Assembly (NCBI RefSeq): GCF_031755915.1
Contig: NC_083383.1
Location: 26,700,501-26,764,500 of the forward strand
Direction of reading: 5' to 3'
Source: Ziziphus jujuba
Lineage: Eukaryota; Streptophyta; Magnoliopsida; Rosales; Rhamnaceae
Length of the DNA stretch: 64,000 bases
Every line of letters begins with the position of its first letter. Within the stretch, counting starts at the first letter, position 1. The notes beneath the pieces were generated by a model that worked only from the letters and a program-made list of their open reading frames with translations, had not been told where the DNA came from and did not search any database. Of the stretch, positions 1 to 12,329 are shown piece by piece. The translations under genes and the position numbers were made by a program.

Positions 1-939
1 TTATAATATAATTTATACACATGAATTATTGAAATGTTTTAAGTATAATTTATTTTTCTTGTAATTTATTAAGCAATGTTTTAAAAATTTAATCTCAACC
101 TCCTTAATTGTGGCTCTACACTGATTAGCCTCCCTAACCAATTCAAGCATATAAAGTAAAATAGACAACAGAAAACTATATACCTCTTAACATATTTTTG
201 GAATTAAAGTAAAGTGCAAAATAAAAATGAAGCAGAAGAAATACCTGAAAGGTCATAAAGATTGGCAACACCGACCCATTCTTTCCTAATAAATGGCAAT
301 GCTAAAATAAACATCCATATATATATATATATATATAGGAGACGGGATTAAATAAAATGACCGTAAAACCACATAGTATCCATTTTAGAGCTGCAAACAT
401 GAAGGACAAATTTGTAAAAACAATATTAATTAATTGGAGAGTTAGCAAGAAAATGACCTAAAAACTATATTATATCCTTTGAGAATTATAATGTAAATGG
501 CAAATTTGTAAAAGCAGCATCAATAAGTCGGAGAACAAGCAATAATATAATAATAACTCTTGCTTGATAAACAACCAAAACAATTGGAAAAATTACAAAA
601 GTATCATACAATATTTTATTTACACTGTAGATTATATATTTTTATTTGAAAAAAGGAGGATTTAAACTTAAATTGGTTGCATAAGGAAACTGTTTGTCCT
701 AAAAAAACTTTAATGGTACTTTTTCAATTTTCTCTTAAATTTTTGCTTTGGAATTACTTGCATTTTGATATTCTGAATTTTTAGAGTTTACAAACACTTA
801 ACTTTTTATGCCAGTAATTAGTCTCTCAATTTGTCAATTTATTGTAATTTAAGTTTAGTTTGATTTTTGATTATCAAGTTTAACAGTAGTCTCAAGCAAG
901 ATTTAAAAAATTGAAAATATCCTAAAACTTTTGCTGATA
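1..939. other. AT-rich intergenic DNA, no gene seen
   Basis: No coding pattern or recognisable element. It contains a short (AT)n microsatellite at about 316-338 and many A/T runs. Short open frames here have no protein-like composition. Confidence 0.6.
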
Positions 940-2560
940 TATCCATTTTTCTGTGGGATGGAAATGTAACTTAAATTCCAAATAGAAACGGATATAATTT
1001 TTATAATATCCGTCGAAATTTTAGATATTTGTTTATAATTTCCATGGAAATCTTCATAAAAATATCCATATCAAATCATTAATAATTTGATTAAAAAATC
1101 TATAATTTCCATGAAAATTTTCAAAAGTTTTACTAAAATTTTGAAAATATTCATGAAATTTTTTAAAATTTTTTTGAATTTTTTTTTAAAAAATTCGTAA
1201 ATATTATTGATATTTAGTAAATTTTTTGTCAAATCGACTTCATTGATAGGTTTTTTTATCCTTTAATTGCCTTTCAAACATTTAGTGATATAAGTAAAAT
1301 AAAGTGAATTGAATTGAATAACATTAATAAGTTCTATTTATTGAATATTGATAAAGCAAAAATACAAAGATTGTGGATTATATTTTTTAACCTAGAAAAT
1401 CTCATTATTCTACAAATGTGGGTAAATAAATGATACAACATGTAGATGTGAAATAATAATGTTTTTTTGAAAAATAAAAAATATTCTTGACAATTCATAA
1501 GCTTTTGTAGTAAATTCTAGTAGTGATGATTCATTTCATAAACTTATGATAGAGCCAACTAGAACTACTAGTGTTTCAGCTCCATTAGGTGTACACATTC
1601 ACAATTTAAGACTCTTAATAGTCACTCTAGCTCAAGTGGTGATGAAGATAACTTCAATAAATCTCTGAATTAGAAGTTAGAAGAGGCATTGGCTAAAAGG
1701 AATCACTAAGTCGAGAAGTTGGATTAAGTCCATTTATTGGTAAATAATATCACACACATGCAACACAAGATGAAGATCATAGGAGTAGAAATGTAGATCA
1801 AAGAATTGGTACTGTTGGAAAATACTAAATACGTGAAGAAAAATTCATAATGGCAATGTCACAATAAGAAAATAATTCGATTTCTATAAATTTTGGATCA
1901 GTGAACGTTGGAAGTCATTTTCATAACCCTTATTCGATGGATATTTATGAAATGTCATCAATTAGCAACTCATGGGTAACATCTCAAACTTAACCATCAG
2001 AGAGTAGTAGTTATGCACATAGCCAACCAATAATGCAAGATCTATATGGTTGATATACTAATAATTATATGCAAAATTATCAAGGAAATACATATTTTTA
2101 TAACTATTTCTCACATTTCACCTCTCAAAGTTAAAATGAGAAAGAAACCGATGATTTTTAACCACCAAAAAGTTCTATGTGGTAGTAAGATGACATTTAT
2201 TAAATATAATGTAATTGTAATAATAGTTTTATATATTTTAATTAATAAATAATTTTATCAAATATGTATTTTTTGGCATATTTTTATTAATAATAATTTA
2301 TTTATGATCATTAATGCTTATTATAAATCGATTGATTAAGAGGAATATGACATCCATTCAATATTTTAGCAAATTTTATAATCAATTTGATAATTGATGG
2401 ATTAAATAAACTAATTCTAAAGTTTCAATAAGAATTTTTATTTTTTAAAATAAATTTTCATTATTTTTTATAATTTTTTTATCGAATATTCGATAGCTTC
2501 CGATATTTCCATAGAAATTTTGGTATTTTAAACTCTCGATATTTTTATCGCTACCAAAAT
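940..2560 (+). mobile_element. Degenerate hAT-like DNA transposon relic (tentative)
   Basis: The two sides (about 940-1,200 and 2,460-2,560) carry repeated GATATTTCC / GGAAATTTT-type words facing each other, as in a decayed element with related ends. Between them, plus-strand translation of about 1,530-2,200 gives a broken Ser/Asn/Tyr/Gln-rich low-complexity stretch ending in a Pro-Pro-x-Ser-x-Trp-like motif near 2,160-2,185. That resembles the C-terminal tail of plant hAT transposase proteins. Stops interrupt every frame, and I see no catalytic core or hAT dimerisation domain. The family assignment is an inference from memory of such tails; a different DNA transposon is possible. Confidence 0.3.
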
Positions 2561-3587
2561 TTTAAACTTTGGTCTCAAATGACCAATATTCAATTTTATT
2601 AATTTTCAAACTAGAAGGTATTAACTTACAATATATTAAAACTATTTTTAAAGTTTTACACTTTACTTGGCTGATATTAAATTTTATCAATTTCCAAACT
2701 AAAAGTTATAAAAAATGCAAATTTTTAAACTTTTGCCCTCAAATATATTTTAGTTCAAAATTTGATATAGTTTGGTTACACATTATTAGTTAAAAGTCAC
2801 AAAGGTCTATTTTATAACAAATTAAAAAGTCAAGGGGCTAAAATCTTGAGTTAAAAAATTAAGAATTTCAATTGCAAAATCCTAAAACCCTAAAAATCGA
2901 GAGTGTCAAATTGTGATTAACCCTTTGCTTTGCATGGCTATTTTATATTTTTATTAACTACCCAATTTATTTGTTAAAAAATATTTCAATGACTAAAATA
3001 ATTTAAGATCAACAACTAAGCTTGAAAAAAGATTGTAAATTATTTATTCCATATTAGCCATATATTTATATTTTTAAAAAAAGCCATATATTTTGATTTA
3101 ATCATTATATACACATACTCATTAACACTTCACTAAATTATAATATAAATATAAAAATCTAATATAAGTAAAAATAAAAAAAATGGTAGTAACACACATT
3201 ATATTGATTATATATATATATATACATATTGTTCTATTTTAGTCTCTTGAATAATACATTAAAAGGTTAAATCATTTGAAATAATAGAAAAAGAAAGGTT
3301 GATAATTGATCTCCCTTATAATTGAAGTAAGAAATTTCCTTTTTGAGCTAGAAATTCATATTATTCCAAAGTAAATATGAATTCATTTTTCGAATGAACA
3401 TTTAAATGATTATTTTTTGTGTAAAAGTAATAGAAGAAGATCATTAATGCTAATTGATTATAATGTGGGTTTTCAGCAAAAAAAAGAAAAAGAAAGAAAG
3501 AACAAAAATAAAGTGATCCTAATGTGTAAAGCCATATAGAAATTTAACCTAAATTTTCATGAAGAGAAGCTCTTTTGCAATGCAAAA

Positions 3588-3618
<31 letters not shown>

Positions 3619-4449
3619 CAAAAATAAAAAAATTGTATACAATCTCACAAATATTTAAATTACCAAAACACCCCATTTAATTTTTCAGTCTTTCTTTCTT
3701 CTCCCAAAAGCTGCCACCTGTCGGAGCCGAACGAACACTGACGATCGGTTGAGATGGCCACTGGATCTCGACATGCCTAAATTTAATGAGTATTGTGGTA
3801 ATATGATTTTTTTTGGGGAGTGTACAAAGTTATTTTTGTGATACTACTTTTCATAAACAATTCATTATAACAAATAAAAAAATAAAAAATAAAAAAATAG
3901 TTAGAATAAAATAATGTTATCAAATTTCTCTTTTTAAAAATTATTAAAATTATAATTAAATATTGGTATGCATTGACAAAATTGACCCTACAAAAACTCA
4001 AATTTGCCAATCACTTTAACCATTCATTACTATTAAATAATAAAAAATTATCAAAAAATAAAAAGATAATAAATTTTTAATTACTCACATTTATAATTAA
4101 ATGCTTGTTTGACAGCTTTTTCTAAAACAATTTGTATAAATTAATTTTGTAAAATGAAAATGGTTAATTGGATTTTATATATTTAAAATTTAAAACATTT
4201 TTTTTTGTTTTCTAAACACTTATTTTTTGTAATACTAATTTTTCATAACACTTTCATCAAAAAGTTCCTCATACAAGAATAGATGAATTTTGGTAATGTA
4301 CCAAAAAAAAAAAAAAAAAAAACAAAAATGCTTGTAAAGTTATATATGGTATTCTGTTATTTTAAATAACGCATTATTTTTTTTTTCTCATCTTGTAGTA
4401 GTTATGGTATTTGGAATTATTATTATTATTATTATTATTATTAAATTAA
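2561..4449. other. AT-rich intergenic DNA with microsatellites
   Basis: No coding pattern. It contains (AAT)n at about 3,587-3,616, a long A run at about 4,303-4,322 and (TTA)n at about 4,419-4,444. A slightly GC-richer patch at 3,705-3,780 stands out but gives no open frame of note. Confidence 0.6.
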
Positions 4450-5870
4450 TTAGCGGTTTTTAATTTTCATGCACTGGTTTGGAATCCTATATTTTAGTAT
4501 ATTCTTTTTTGAGTTCAGATATCTCTTGGTTATTATGTGCTTCAAAATGCACTTTCCTATCTTAACTCAGCTTATTGACAACATTATTGTTTCGGTCTCT
4601 CAAATTGATCAGTTAGTTTGGATGCCTGCTACTTCCAGGAAGGTTTCTTGTAAGGAGGTATATGGTCATCTCATGGATAATGATTCTTATCCTCTTTGGG
4701 TTAACCAGGTTTGGTATTCATGTATCCCTCCTTCTCGCTTTGTTCTTGTTTGGTGGATTTTCTATTGGAAGGATTCCTACGGATGAGGTGATGTTTGCTT
4801 GTGGGTTGCTCTTCCTTTCTGTTGTAGTCTTTGTAAGAGTATAGATGACAATATAGCTCAGCTTTTTCTTTCAATTCTCATGCAATTTGGGAGAGCATTG
4901 GTTCATTTTTTTCATATTTAGATTGATACTTTGGGATCTTTTCATGATTTTTTCAGTTGGATTATGCCTGTTAGTCTTGGTCCACAGCTTTCTAATCTTT
5001 TTAAAGCTTCGCTCTTTGATAATTTGTCAACCATTTGGTTTGATTGTAATCATAGTCGCTTTCATGATGTTTAATATTATTTTTTATCTTTGCATTCTTA
5101 ATGCTTTAGGGGTTGCAAGTTTGTTTAGGAAAGCTCGGATTGTTTCAATTTTCCGAGTTGGATTAAAGTCGATATCTATATTGTAACTAATGGTTGTTCG
5201 AGTTCTATTGGATGTTGAAGGGTTTAAACCTCTAGTGGGTTTGTAAGGTTCCTTTTAGGTTCCTATTGGGGTTGCTTTTGCCTTTGAAGCTGAGCTTCTT
5301 GTTGTGATCTATGCTTTAGAAATTGCAAAATTGTTTGGTTGGTCTCACTTACAGATTGAATGCAATTCTATTTTTTGTGGTTAACTTGGTTACTTCTCAT
5401 TCTTTAGAGGTTCCTTGGTGGTTGTATATGAGATGGTCTAAATGTTTGCAATTTCTTTCAACTATTGCATTGAAGATTATCACATTTATTGGGAAGAAAA
5501 TGGAATGGCAGATATACTCTCCACAACAGCAGCTTCTAAAGGTAGTTTCTACGGATGGCTTAGATTTGTTTTAATCAGCATTCTTTGGATGTTTTGGGTT
5601 TATGTAATTATTGTTTTCGATGATTTTGGTTTAGGCTTTCTTGTTAGTGTTTTAAACTTTTTTTCTTACGTTTTTCTTTAATCGTCGCATTGTAGTTTCT
5701 ATGGATGGCTTAGATTTGTTTTAATCAGCATTCTTTGGATATTTTGGGTTTATGTAATTATCGTTTTCAATGATTTTAGTTTAGGCTTTCTTGTTAGTAT
5801 TTTAAACGTTGCTTCTTATGTTTTTGTTTAATCCTCGCCTTGTAATTTATTATTATTATTATTTTTTTTT
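4450..5870 (+). mobile_element. 5'-truncated LINE relic (zf-RVT and RNase H remains)
   Basis: Non-LTR retrotransposon 3' end. Plus-strand frames from about 4,560 to 4,850 show the zf-RVT pattern of plant LINE ORF2: an Asp-Gln-Leu-Val-Trp start, a Ser-Cys-Lys-x-x-Tyr step, then Trp-(x)5-Ile-Pro-Pro-Ser and a Pro-Thr-Asp-Glu motif near 4,780. Around 5,270-5,400 an RNase H-like patch follows (Phe-Glu-Ala-Glu-Leu-Leu, then Ala-Leu-Glu-Ile-Ala and an Ile-Glu-Cys-Asn-Ser segment where the family has a catalytic Asp). The reading frame shifts several times and stops are present, so it is a pseudogene. The RT and endonuclease domains are absent. The 3' tail is duplicated (separate entry) and ends near a (TTA)n/T-rich stretch. 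Confidence 0.7.
5543..5842 (+). repeat. Tandem duplication of a LINE 3' tail, period 150 bp
   Basis: Unit 1 is 5,543-5,692 and unit 2 is 5,693 to about 5,842. Both begin with TAGTTTCT(A)CGGATGGCT-like sequence and remain alignable with few substitutions and almost no indels. The duplication covers the end of the RNase H region and the 3' untranslated part of the LINE. Confidence 0.85.
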
Positions 5871-5931
5871 TCCCTTCTTGATGAATGAATTGCGTCTTGG
5901 GTTTTGTGTGTTTTTCTAGAAGCCAACCTAT

Positions 5932-7450
5932 TTGGGATCAGTGATGAAAATATCGATATCGATGGAAATGTCGAAGGTAAGATTTTATAGAAATATCGAT
6001 GGAAATGTTAATAAAATTACAAAAGCTATAAATATTTAATTTAGAATGCAGATTTTTACATATGAGATAATTAATATAAAAAAATATAACAATTAGAATG
6101 TAAGGATAATAACATAGTCCATAAATATTAAAAATGATTGTAAGTAAAGAAAATATAATATTTATTATCATGAAAATATAGAAAATTTAATAAATAATAT
6201 TAAGATATATGAAATTATCAAACATAATTCATAATACATTATCAATACTAAAAAGAATTCCTTAATGTTTTAAATTGATTTGTTAATTCCATATCACAAA
6301 TCGACAATTTCATATTATAGTAGCAAAAAACCACTTATTAATATCTTGGTCATTTAGCCAAAATCAGAGTAACAATTTTAAAAGTATTTTGGTCATTTAG
6401 CAATTGGATCCCGGCATATTTAAGTGTTGTACAATTTTGTTATTAAAATATTATTTTTCTGGGTAATTAAAATCCATCAATCCGTTAACTATCTTTATGT
6501 ATGTATATATATATTTTCTAAATTATTAATATTTTATTATTTTATTATTTTAATTTTTAATTATTTTATTCCTTTTATTGGGGATATTTTTCACTCTTCC
6601 ACTCTTCTGTTGATTCTTCTTCCCAGATCACTCAAAAGAAAATAGAAAGAAACCAGCAACCTCACGGCAGCAACTCCCATAAACAATTTCTTTTTATGTT
6701 TGGACACCCATCAAAAAATACTTATGCCAAATTGATACCCACATTCCTATGAACCTATAGCTGCCTTTATTCCACTGTAAAATGGCCTAGATTCACCGGA
6801 AAACCATGAAAACCGGTGGGATTATATTTTTCGATCACCGTTTTCCAGTAAGTACCAAGTCGAATGGATGGCTCCTGACATCTTAAGTAGCCCCTTGATG
6901 AGGGTTTTCATCAAATCTATTCATTTTTAGATTCACAGGTATTATCTTTCTCTTTCTTTATAGTTTCCCTCTCTTGGTTTTGTTTTTTATTTTCTTTATC
7001 TCATATTTTCCATTTTTTGATCGAAAATTTTTCATCTTTTTTTCAATTGAATCGGTGAGATTTTGGCTGAGGTTGGTTTTGGATTTTTTTTTGGTTTGGA
7101 AAAGATCGAAAGAGATGAGAAAGAGGTAGCCGAGATTTCGGTGATTTCCATTAGTTTTCCACCGATATCCATTGGATTTCCACAACTTTTCTGAAATTTC
7201 AACCGATTTCTTCTGACAACGACAATATTACATAGCATCGGGGATGTTTCCACGATACTACTGACAGAAATTTCTTCCCCCCTCCATTGGTGTCGATGGT
7301 TGGCGATACCCGATACTACTGACGACATTTCGATGATTTCGACGATATTTTCTTCCTTGCTTGGGATCAATGAAGAAAAAGTCGACGACTTTAGTGAAAT
7401 GTTGACGATAATATCGAATTTCGGCGAGCATCGACATCGATAGGGGAAGA
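5932..7450. repeat. Repeat-family DNA rich in GATATC / TTTCC words
   Basis: Starts with GGGATCAGTGATGAAAA at about 5,935 and contains many ATCGATGGAAAT-like words on the left. The right side (about 7,125-7,440) is rich in CGATATT, TTTCCAC and GATACT words and includes a related GGGATCAATGAAGAAAA at about 7,364. The same vocabulary occurs around 960-1,100 and 2,490-2,560. This looks like one or two copies of a decayed dispersed element. I see no transposase. Minus-strand open frames at 6,958-7,521 follow this repetitive vocabulary and are not called as genes. Confidence 0.4.
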
Positions 7451-8426
7451 TATTTCAGTCTCTCTCTCTCTCTTCCTGGCTCCAGCTGCCAATTTTCAGC
7501 CACTGGAACTTCTGGCAACACTTCTATTACCTCTCTGCAACTTCTGAATTGTATTTACTATATCTTTTTACAAACTTCTACAATGAACTTGTCATACTCT
7601 AGCAAAAAGGGCGGGAATTCAAGCATGACTTTCAAGATCCATGCAATTTTGATCGGTAGAGGAAGAAAAAGGGTAATTGCAGGAGAAAACGAGGGCTTTT
7701 GATGGTCGATGGGAACTGGGGACGAGGGTGAAGGGGTGATTCTACATAATTACTAAAATATCCTTTCATAAAGACATATTTTTATTTTTTTAATAATATA
7801 TTCCAAATTACCCCTATTTAATGGCTAATACGTGACAAACTTTTTTTTTTTTTGGTGGTAATAAGTGACTAGCTAGTCAAATTATGTATTTTATTATTGT
7901 TTCTAAAATTTTATTATTTTTATTTAAATTTAGAACATCCTACAAATTATATTTTTGAACTTGTTTGAGAATTAAAATATTAAAATTACAAGAGTTTCTT
8001 TTTTTTTTTATACTTCTAAAATTGTATAGAATTGTTATACCTACTTAAAATTAAATTTATAAAATTATATATAGTATATTATTATTTATTAAAATTTTAT
8101 ATGTATTTTACGATATACGAATGCAAAAATTTTAAAAAACGATACACGATTCGATTCATGATTTAACAACTTTGCTGGCAAGTGCTTGCTCTGGCAACGA
8201 TGAGGAGAAGACTTCATTGAAAATGCATTGCTTTCTTGTATTTTTTTTTTTTAAATTGCATATATATATTTTTTTCCAAAATAAAATAAAATTGTGGGAT
8301 TTCTAGGAGGTTGTAATCCCCAAAATTAATTATAAAATTCAAATAAAAGAGAAAATTTAATTTGTTTTATTAGGAAATTAAAATTAAAAAACTGAAACAA
8401 ATTTTTATAAAAAAATTGAAAATAAG
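7451..8426. other. AT-rich intergenic DNA, no gene seen
   Basis: No coding pattern or recognisable element. It carries a short CT tract at about 7,457-7,475 and several T runs. Confidence 0.55.
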
Positions 8427-8610
8427 AATTGACGAAGTGGGTTAGGCATAACTTGGTACGACGGGCTGTTGTATTCTACCATATGCAATGTTTTCTTTTT
8501 TAAATATCAAATATGAATTGACGAAGTGAGTTAGCTCCAATGATAGAGCATTTTTATTTGTATTTATGAAAATATGAGTTCGAATTATATGGGAGACAGA
8601 AAAAATATAT
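8427..8610 (+). mobile_element. Possible tRNA-derived SINE fragment
   Basis: A box A-like TTAGCTCCAATGATAGAGCA lies at 8,531-8,550 and a box B-like GAGTTCGAATT at 8,576-8,586, with a spacing acceptable for an internal RNA polymerase III promoter. An A-rich tail follows at about 8,598. The head GAATTGACGAAGTG occurs twice (about 8,427 and 8,516), suggesting a nested or duplicated 5' end. Box B is imperfect and there is no cloverleaf, so this is not a functional tRNA. Confidence 0.35.
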
Positions 8611-9969
8611 ATTTTGTATTTAGATAATTTATTCAAAAAATATATATCAAATATGAATTACTCACAACTAATATTAAAAAGTTGTAAATTCAAAACATTA
8701 AAGTGAAAAAATAAAATTATTAAAAAATATTAGAAAAAAACCTAATATTATAAAACGTAAAAAAAGCTATATATAAAAGTAAAATAAAAACAATATAACA
8801 AAAAGCGGTTACCATATATGATAAAAAATAACGTTACCGTTTAGTAGATAAAACAAATTACCATATTTGTTTACAAAATTGATGAGGTTGTCTTATAATA
8901 ATTTTGAACAAATAAATGCATTCACATTTATTATGCTGCTTATTAAATAATGGCACCCTATAAATACTGAACCCTAAAATGAAATTCAAAGAAAGAGATG
9001 ACATTGGGAGGTTCATTTAAAAGACTCATGTTAGAGTGTAGATTATTTACTATTGAATATGAATTTTTTTTATTTTTTTTTTAATTTTGGGGATAAATGT
9101 TGAAAATGAATTCTGGTTAGTCAATAATTAACCAAAAACTATAGAAATGTTTTTTATTTTATTTTTTTATTTCCTCAGTTTCTACCTAAGTTCTTGGTTA
9201 ATTATTGATATAATTAGAATTTAATTTTTTCATGGAGTCATTTCTCTCCTTTCATTTATATGCATGTATTTTACACATAAACTACAATATTTAATTGGCA
9301 TGGTTATATTCTTTTACAGTTCCATTTTTTTTTTGGTATATATTATACAAATGCGAAACAAGGGAGAGACTTTTTTTTTTTTTTTTCGGTCTGGGCCTAA
9401 TTGAAACAAGAACTAAGAGGTTAAATATAGGTGATAGCTATCATATAGGTTATCCTTAATGAAACAGTATGAATTTTCTTTTGAAAAATATGTAGCTTTC
9501 AAATTTTTCCCGTGAGCGTATGCAGAAATTTTTTTTTTCTTTTTTGGCTAAATTTCTTATATATCTTACAGATCTGATACGATGGAACCATTGACTACAT
9601 TACTTAAATTGTAGCAAACACATAAAAACAGAATTGGCAATAGCAACTCTTTTGCCCCTAGTTAATAAGTTTTCGGCATGAGAAGTTTATAAATGGATTT
9701 ATATGCAACCAGCCGCTAGAAAATACGTATATACCATTAATTATTATGTTGGAATTTGGATTAGAAAATATATACTGCCCAATTTTTTTCTTTCTAATTC
9801 TCCGTTTAAATACACAAATACACAAATATATATTGATCGATTTTTCACATCAATTTGGACAATTTTACGGGTCTATGTTAAACAAGAGAAATCATCTTCT
9901 ATGTCCCTTTTGCTTTGCAAGCTTGATTCTTCAAAATCATGTAGCCAAAGAAGAGGAATCATGCATACG

Positions 9970-9980
<11 letters not shown>
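8611..9980. other. AT-rich intergenic DNA, no gene seen
   Basis: No coding pattern. T runs occur at about 9,370-9,386 and 9,530-9,545, and a (TA)n tract at about 9,970-9,992. Short plus-strand frames around 9,700-10,030 extend into the (TA)n tract and are not protein-like. Confidence 0.5.
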
Positions 9981-9999
<19 letters not shown>

Positions 10000-10001
<2 letters not shown>

Positions 10002-10300
10002 AATGTTATGACTATGATTACCCATTAATATAATCATATGAAACTCCCATACTCATTCGTACTTATATAACATAAATTCTCATAACATATGTAATCCATA
10101 TTTTACCATTGATGGTCTTCGTTATTACTTTTGTAACCTATGTGTATTAATCTATATAAAAAGGTAAAAGATCAAAGGAATGAGAAGAATAGAAGAGAAC
10201 ATCTCCCAATTTTTCTCTATTTTCTCTATGTTCTATTTTTTATTGTAATTTTTATATTCTTGTTGAAATTTAGTTAGTTATAACATGCTATCAGTGTGAG
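10000..10300 (+). mobile_element. Ty1/copia-like LTR 3' end with degenerate primer binding site
   Basis: A TATA-like TCTATATAAAAAGG at about 10,151 is followed by a CT/T-rich stretch. Then comes TTATAACATGCTATCAGTG at about 10,278-10,296, which resembles the LTR end plus initiator-Met-tRNA primer site (canonical TGGTATCAGAGC) of copia elements, with two or three mismatches. No internal coding region follows, so this is a solo or truncated LTR. The left edge is uncertain. Confidence 0.4.
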
Positions 10301-11264
10301 TCTTTACCGATTTGATTTTTGATTAAGGTTTGTGTTCATATATAGCAAAAAAACATAGTCAATGTTGTATGCTACAAAATGTTTCAAAGACTTTTTAGTT
10401 TCCAAATTGTTCATAAGAAATGAAAAATTGGGATTGGAATTTGGTCGCACTTTTTCTCATAGAAATCCTAAAGGTAAGTACATTCTATGAGTGGTTAATC
10501 TTATAATTTTAGATTTGTATTTATTGATCATATATATATATATATATATAGAATTTTCTATGATTAAGTTCAACCTGATCAAAATGATATAGTCCAAAAA
10601 TATGCTAAAAACTATTAGATTCAAAGACAGTTCAGATTTAAAATTTTCTCATGTGAGAAAAATTGTCGAAATTCTCTTCCTGCCTGATGCCACGGCTCCC
10701 ACTCACACCATCAATTAAAGTATTTCCAGCAAAAAAAAAAAAAAAAAAAAGCTAGCTCCAGAATCTCCATACCATATATGGTTTCAAAATATTGCGGAAA
10801 GAAAAAGAAAAAGAAAGCTCCACATGCATTACAGAAAAAGAAGAAGAAAGCTTTAGAAAAATTGCTAGCACTTTTTATATACATGTTGATTTGTTTTGAC
10901 AAGAATCTGACGGCAGGTTGCCAAAGAGCACTCCGTTGTTAAATGGAGGTTTCTTGTTAGATGGAGGCTTCCTTTTCTTGCCCTGGACTGGAAAAATTGC
11001 AACAAAATCCATCAAGCATTGACCCAAAAAAAAAAAAAAAAAAAACCGAACAACATAAACATATATATTCTATATATATATATATATATATATTCTGTGC
11101 AAAGCATTTATCCTTCCCATCTTTAATCTCTCTCTCTCTCCCTCCCTCTCTTTTGCCTCGGCATCTTCTTATACGTCTTTGGCAAATTCACACACACTCT
11201 CTCTCTCTCTCTCTCTGCCTTCTTCTTTGCTCAAAAAAATTAAAAAAAAAAAAAAAAGTGAACA

Positions 11265-11357
11265 ATGAGAGAGTGCATCTCCATTAACATCGTTCAGGCT
11301 GGAATCCAAGTGGGCAATGCCTGTTGGGAGATTTACTGCCTTGAACATGGCATTCAG
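11265..11357 (+). pseudogene. Alpha-tubulin first exon fragment (left arm)
   Basis: The ATG at 11,265 opens a 31-codon stretch that matches the highly conserved N-terminus of plant alpha-tubulin: Met-Arg-Glu-Cys-Ile-Ser-Ile, then a [12 protein letters not shown] segment, ending Glu-His-Gly-Ile-Gln. Alpha-tubulin is the microtubule subunit that binds non-exchangeable GTP, and this N-terminus is part of the nucleotide fold. Two conserved positions are changed (a His to Asn and a Gly to Val just before Gln-Ala-Gly). The exon ends in CAG followed by GT at 11,358, the first-intron position of plant TUA genes. No second exon follows; the downstream DNA is unrelated. A CT-rich leader and TATA-like repeats lie upstream, as in a real 5' end. 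It is a gene fragment, not a working gene. Confidence 0.85.
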
Positions 11358-11451
11358 GTCTCTCTTTTTTCTTCTTTCTCTTTCCATTTTTGCCACAATT
11401 AACAGGACTCACAGGGGAAAAAAAAAAAAAAAAAACAAAACAATTACTAAA

Positions 11452-11826
11452 TCAAGACTTCTTGGCCTCAAAATTCATCATTGCCCAATAACATTTGGTC
11501 ACCGTCTTCTCCAGTCCAATCAAAAACTTCTGCCATTTCTTTGGGTTTCTCTTGGACAGAAAGAACCTCGTATGAACAACAATTGGGTCACTGAAATAGA
11601 TATTCGGGGAGAAAACCGGAACTCCATTGAGCATCAACACGCTGTCAGATCTTGTAACTGTGACGGTGAAGCCGTTTGAATAAGTGGGCAACACAGTCCC
11701 ATCATCGAAATTCACCAAATCATTCCACAGAAGCTTGCACGGAACATCATGCCGAAGAAAAATCGAAACGTTGTTAATGGGATTCACCATTGATTGATCA
11801 ACTGGAGCGAAGATTGTCCCCATCAT
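11452..11826 (-). pseudogene. Fasciclin (FAS1) domain fragment, captured
   Basis: An uninterrupted 124-codon minus-strand frame. Its first half reads like the FAS1 domain of plant fasciclin-like arabinogalactan proteins: Thr-Ile-Phe-Ala-Pro-x-Asp-Gln near residues 4-11 (the H1-like block), a Leu-Arg-His-x-Val-Pro segment, Asp-Gly-Thr-Val-Leu-Pro-Thr, and a Leu-Asn-Gly-Val-Pro-Val strand leading to a Val-Val-His (H2-like) motif near residue 84. These proteins are normally secreted, GPI-anchored cell-wall glycoproteins. Here there is no signal peptide, Pro/Ala-rich glycomodule or GPI signal, and the length is that of a single partial domain. It sits between inverted tubulin arms, so it is most likely a captured gene fragment. 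The open frame suggests either recent capture or some residual coding. I recognised it by motif only. Confidence 0.6.
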
Positions 11827-11829
11827 TTT

Positions 11830-12325
11830 TTTTAGCCTTTTTTTTAAGAAAAATAATAATTATTTTTTTTTAATATTGAAAACATCAAACTCAATGCTTA
11901 AAAACGTTAGCTTTTCCCTATTAATTTTTTTTTGCTTTTTTTTTTAAGAAAAATAAAAAAATAAAATATTTTTAAAATTTTAATGTATTTTAAAAACCAA
12001 AAAAAAAATATTGATGAAAAACCGACATTTTTATTATAAAAGCGTTGGTTTTGATACTTTTAATATAAAAAAAAAAATTTATTTAAAAAAAAAAGAAAAA
12101 AAAATTGATGGGAAAAATCAACGTTTTTAAGCAATAAAAATGTTGATTTTGGTAATCTCAATATTAAAAAAAATATATATTATTTTTCTTAGAAAGAAAA
12201 AGGCGCAAAAAAAAAAAAAAAAAAAAGCCAAAGGCTTTTATTGTTTAAAAGCGTTGGTTTTGGTCATTTCAATATTTACAAAAAAAAAAAAAAATACGTT
12301 ATTTTTTTAAGAAAGAAAAAGGCAA
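11830..12325. repeat. Degenerate subterminal-type repeats (AACGTTTTTA / AAGCGTTGGTTTT)
   Basis: Words such as AAAAACGTTAGC (11,900), AAAGCGTTGGTTTTG (12,039 and 12,248), AATCAACGTTTTTAAGCA (12,117) and AATGTTGATTTTGGT (12,138) recur in both orientations, spaced by A/T runs and repeated TTAAGAAAGAAAAAGGC blocks. Arrays of short inverted words containing ACGCTTTTA / TAAAAGCGT are typical of plant CACTA transposon subterminal regions. No CACTA terminus is visible. Confidence 0.4.
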
Positions 12326-12329
12326 AAAA

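Noticed and set aside
6958..7521. Overlapping minus-strand frames of 75-112 codons
   Set aside because: They follow repeated GATATC/TTTCC words of a dispersed repeat and change phase with no conserved motif.
8531..8590. Functional tRNA gene
   Set aside because: Only box A/B-like words are present; no acceptor stem or cloverleaf can be drawn.
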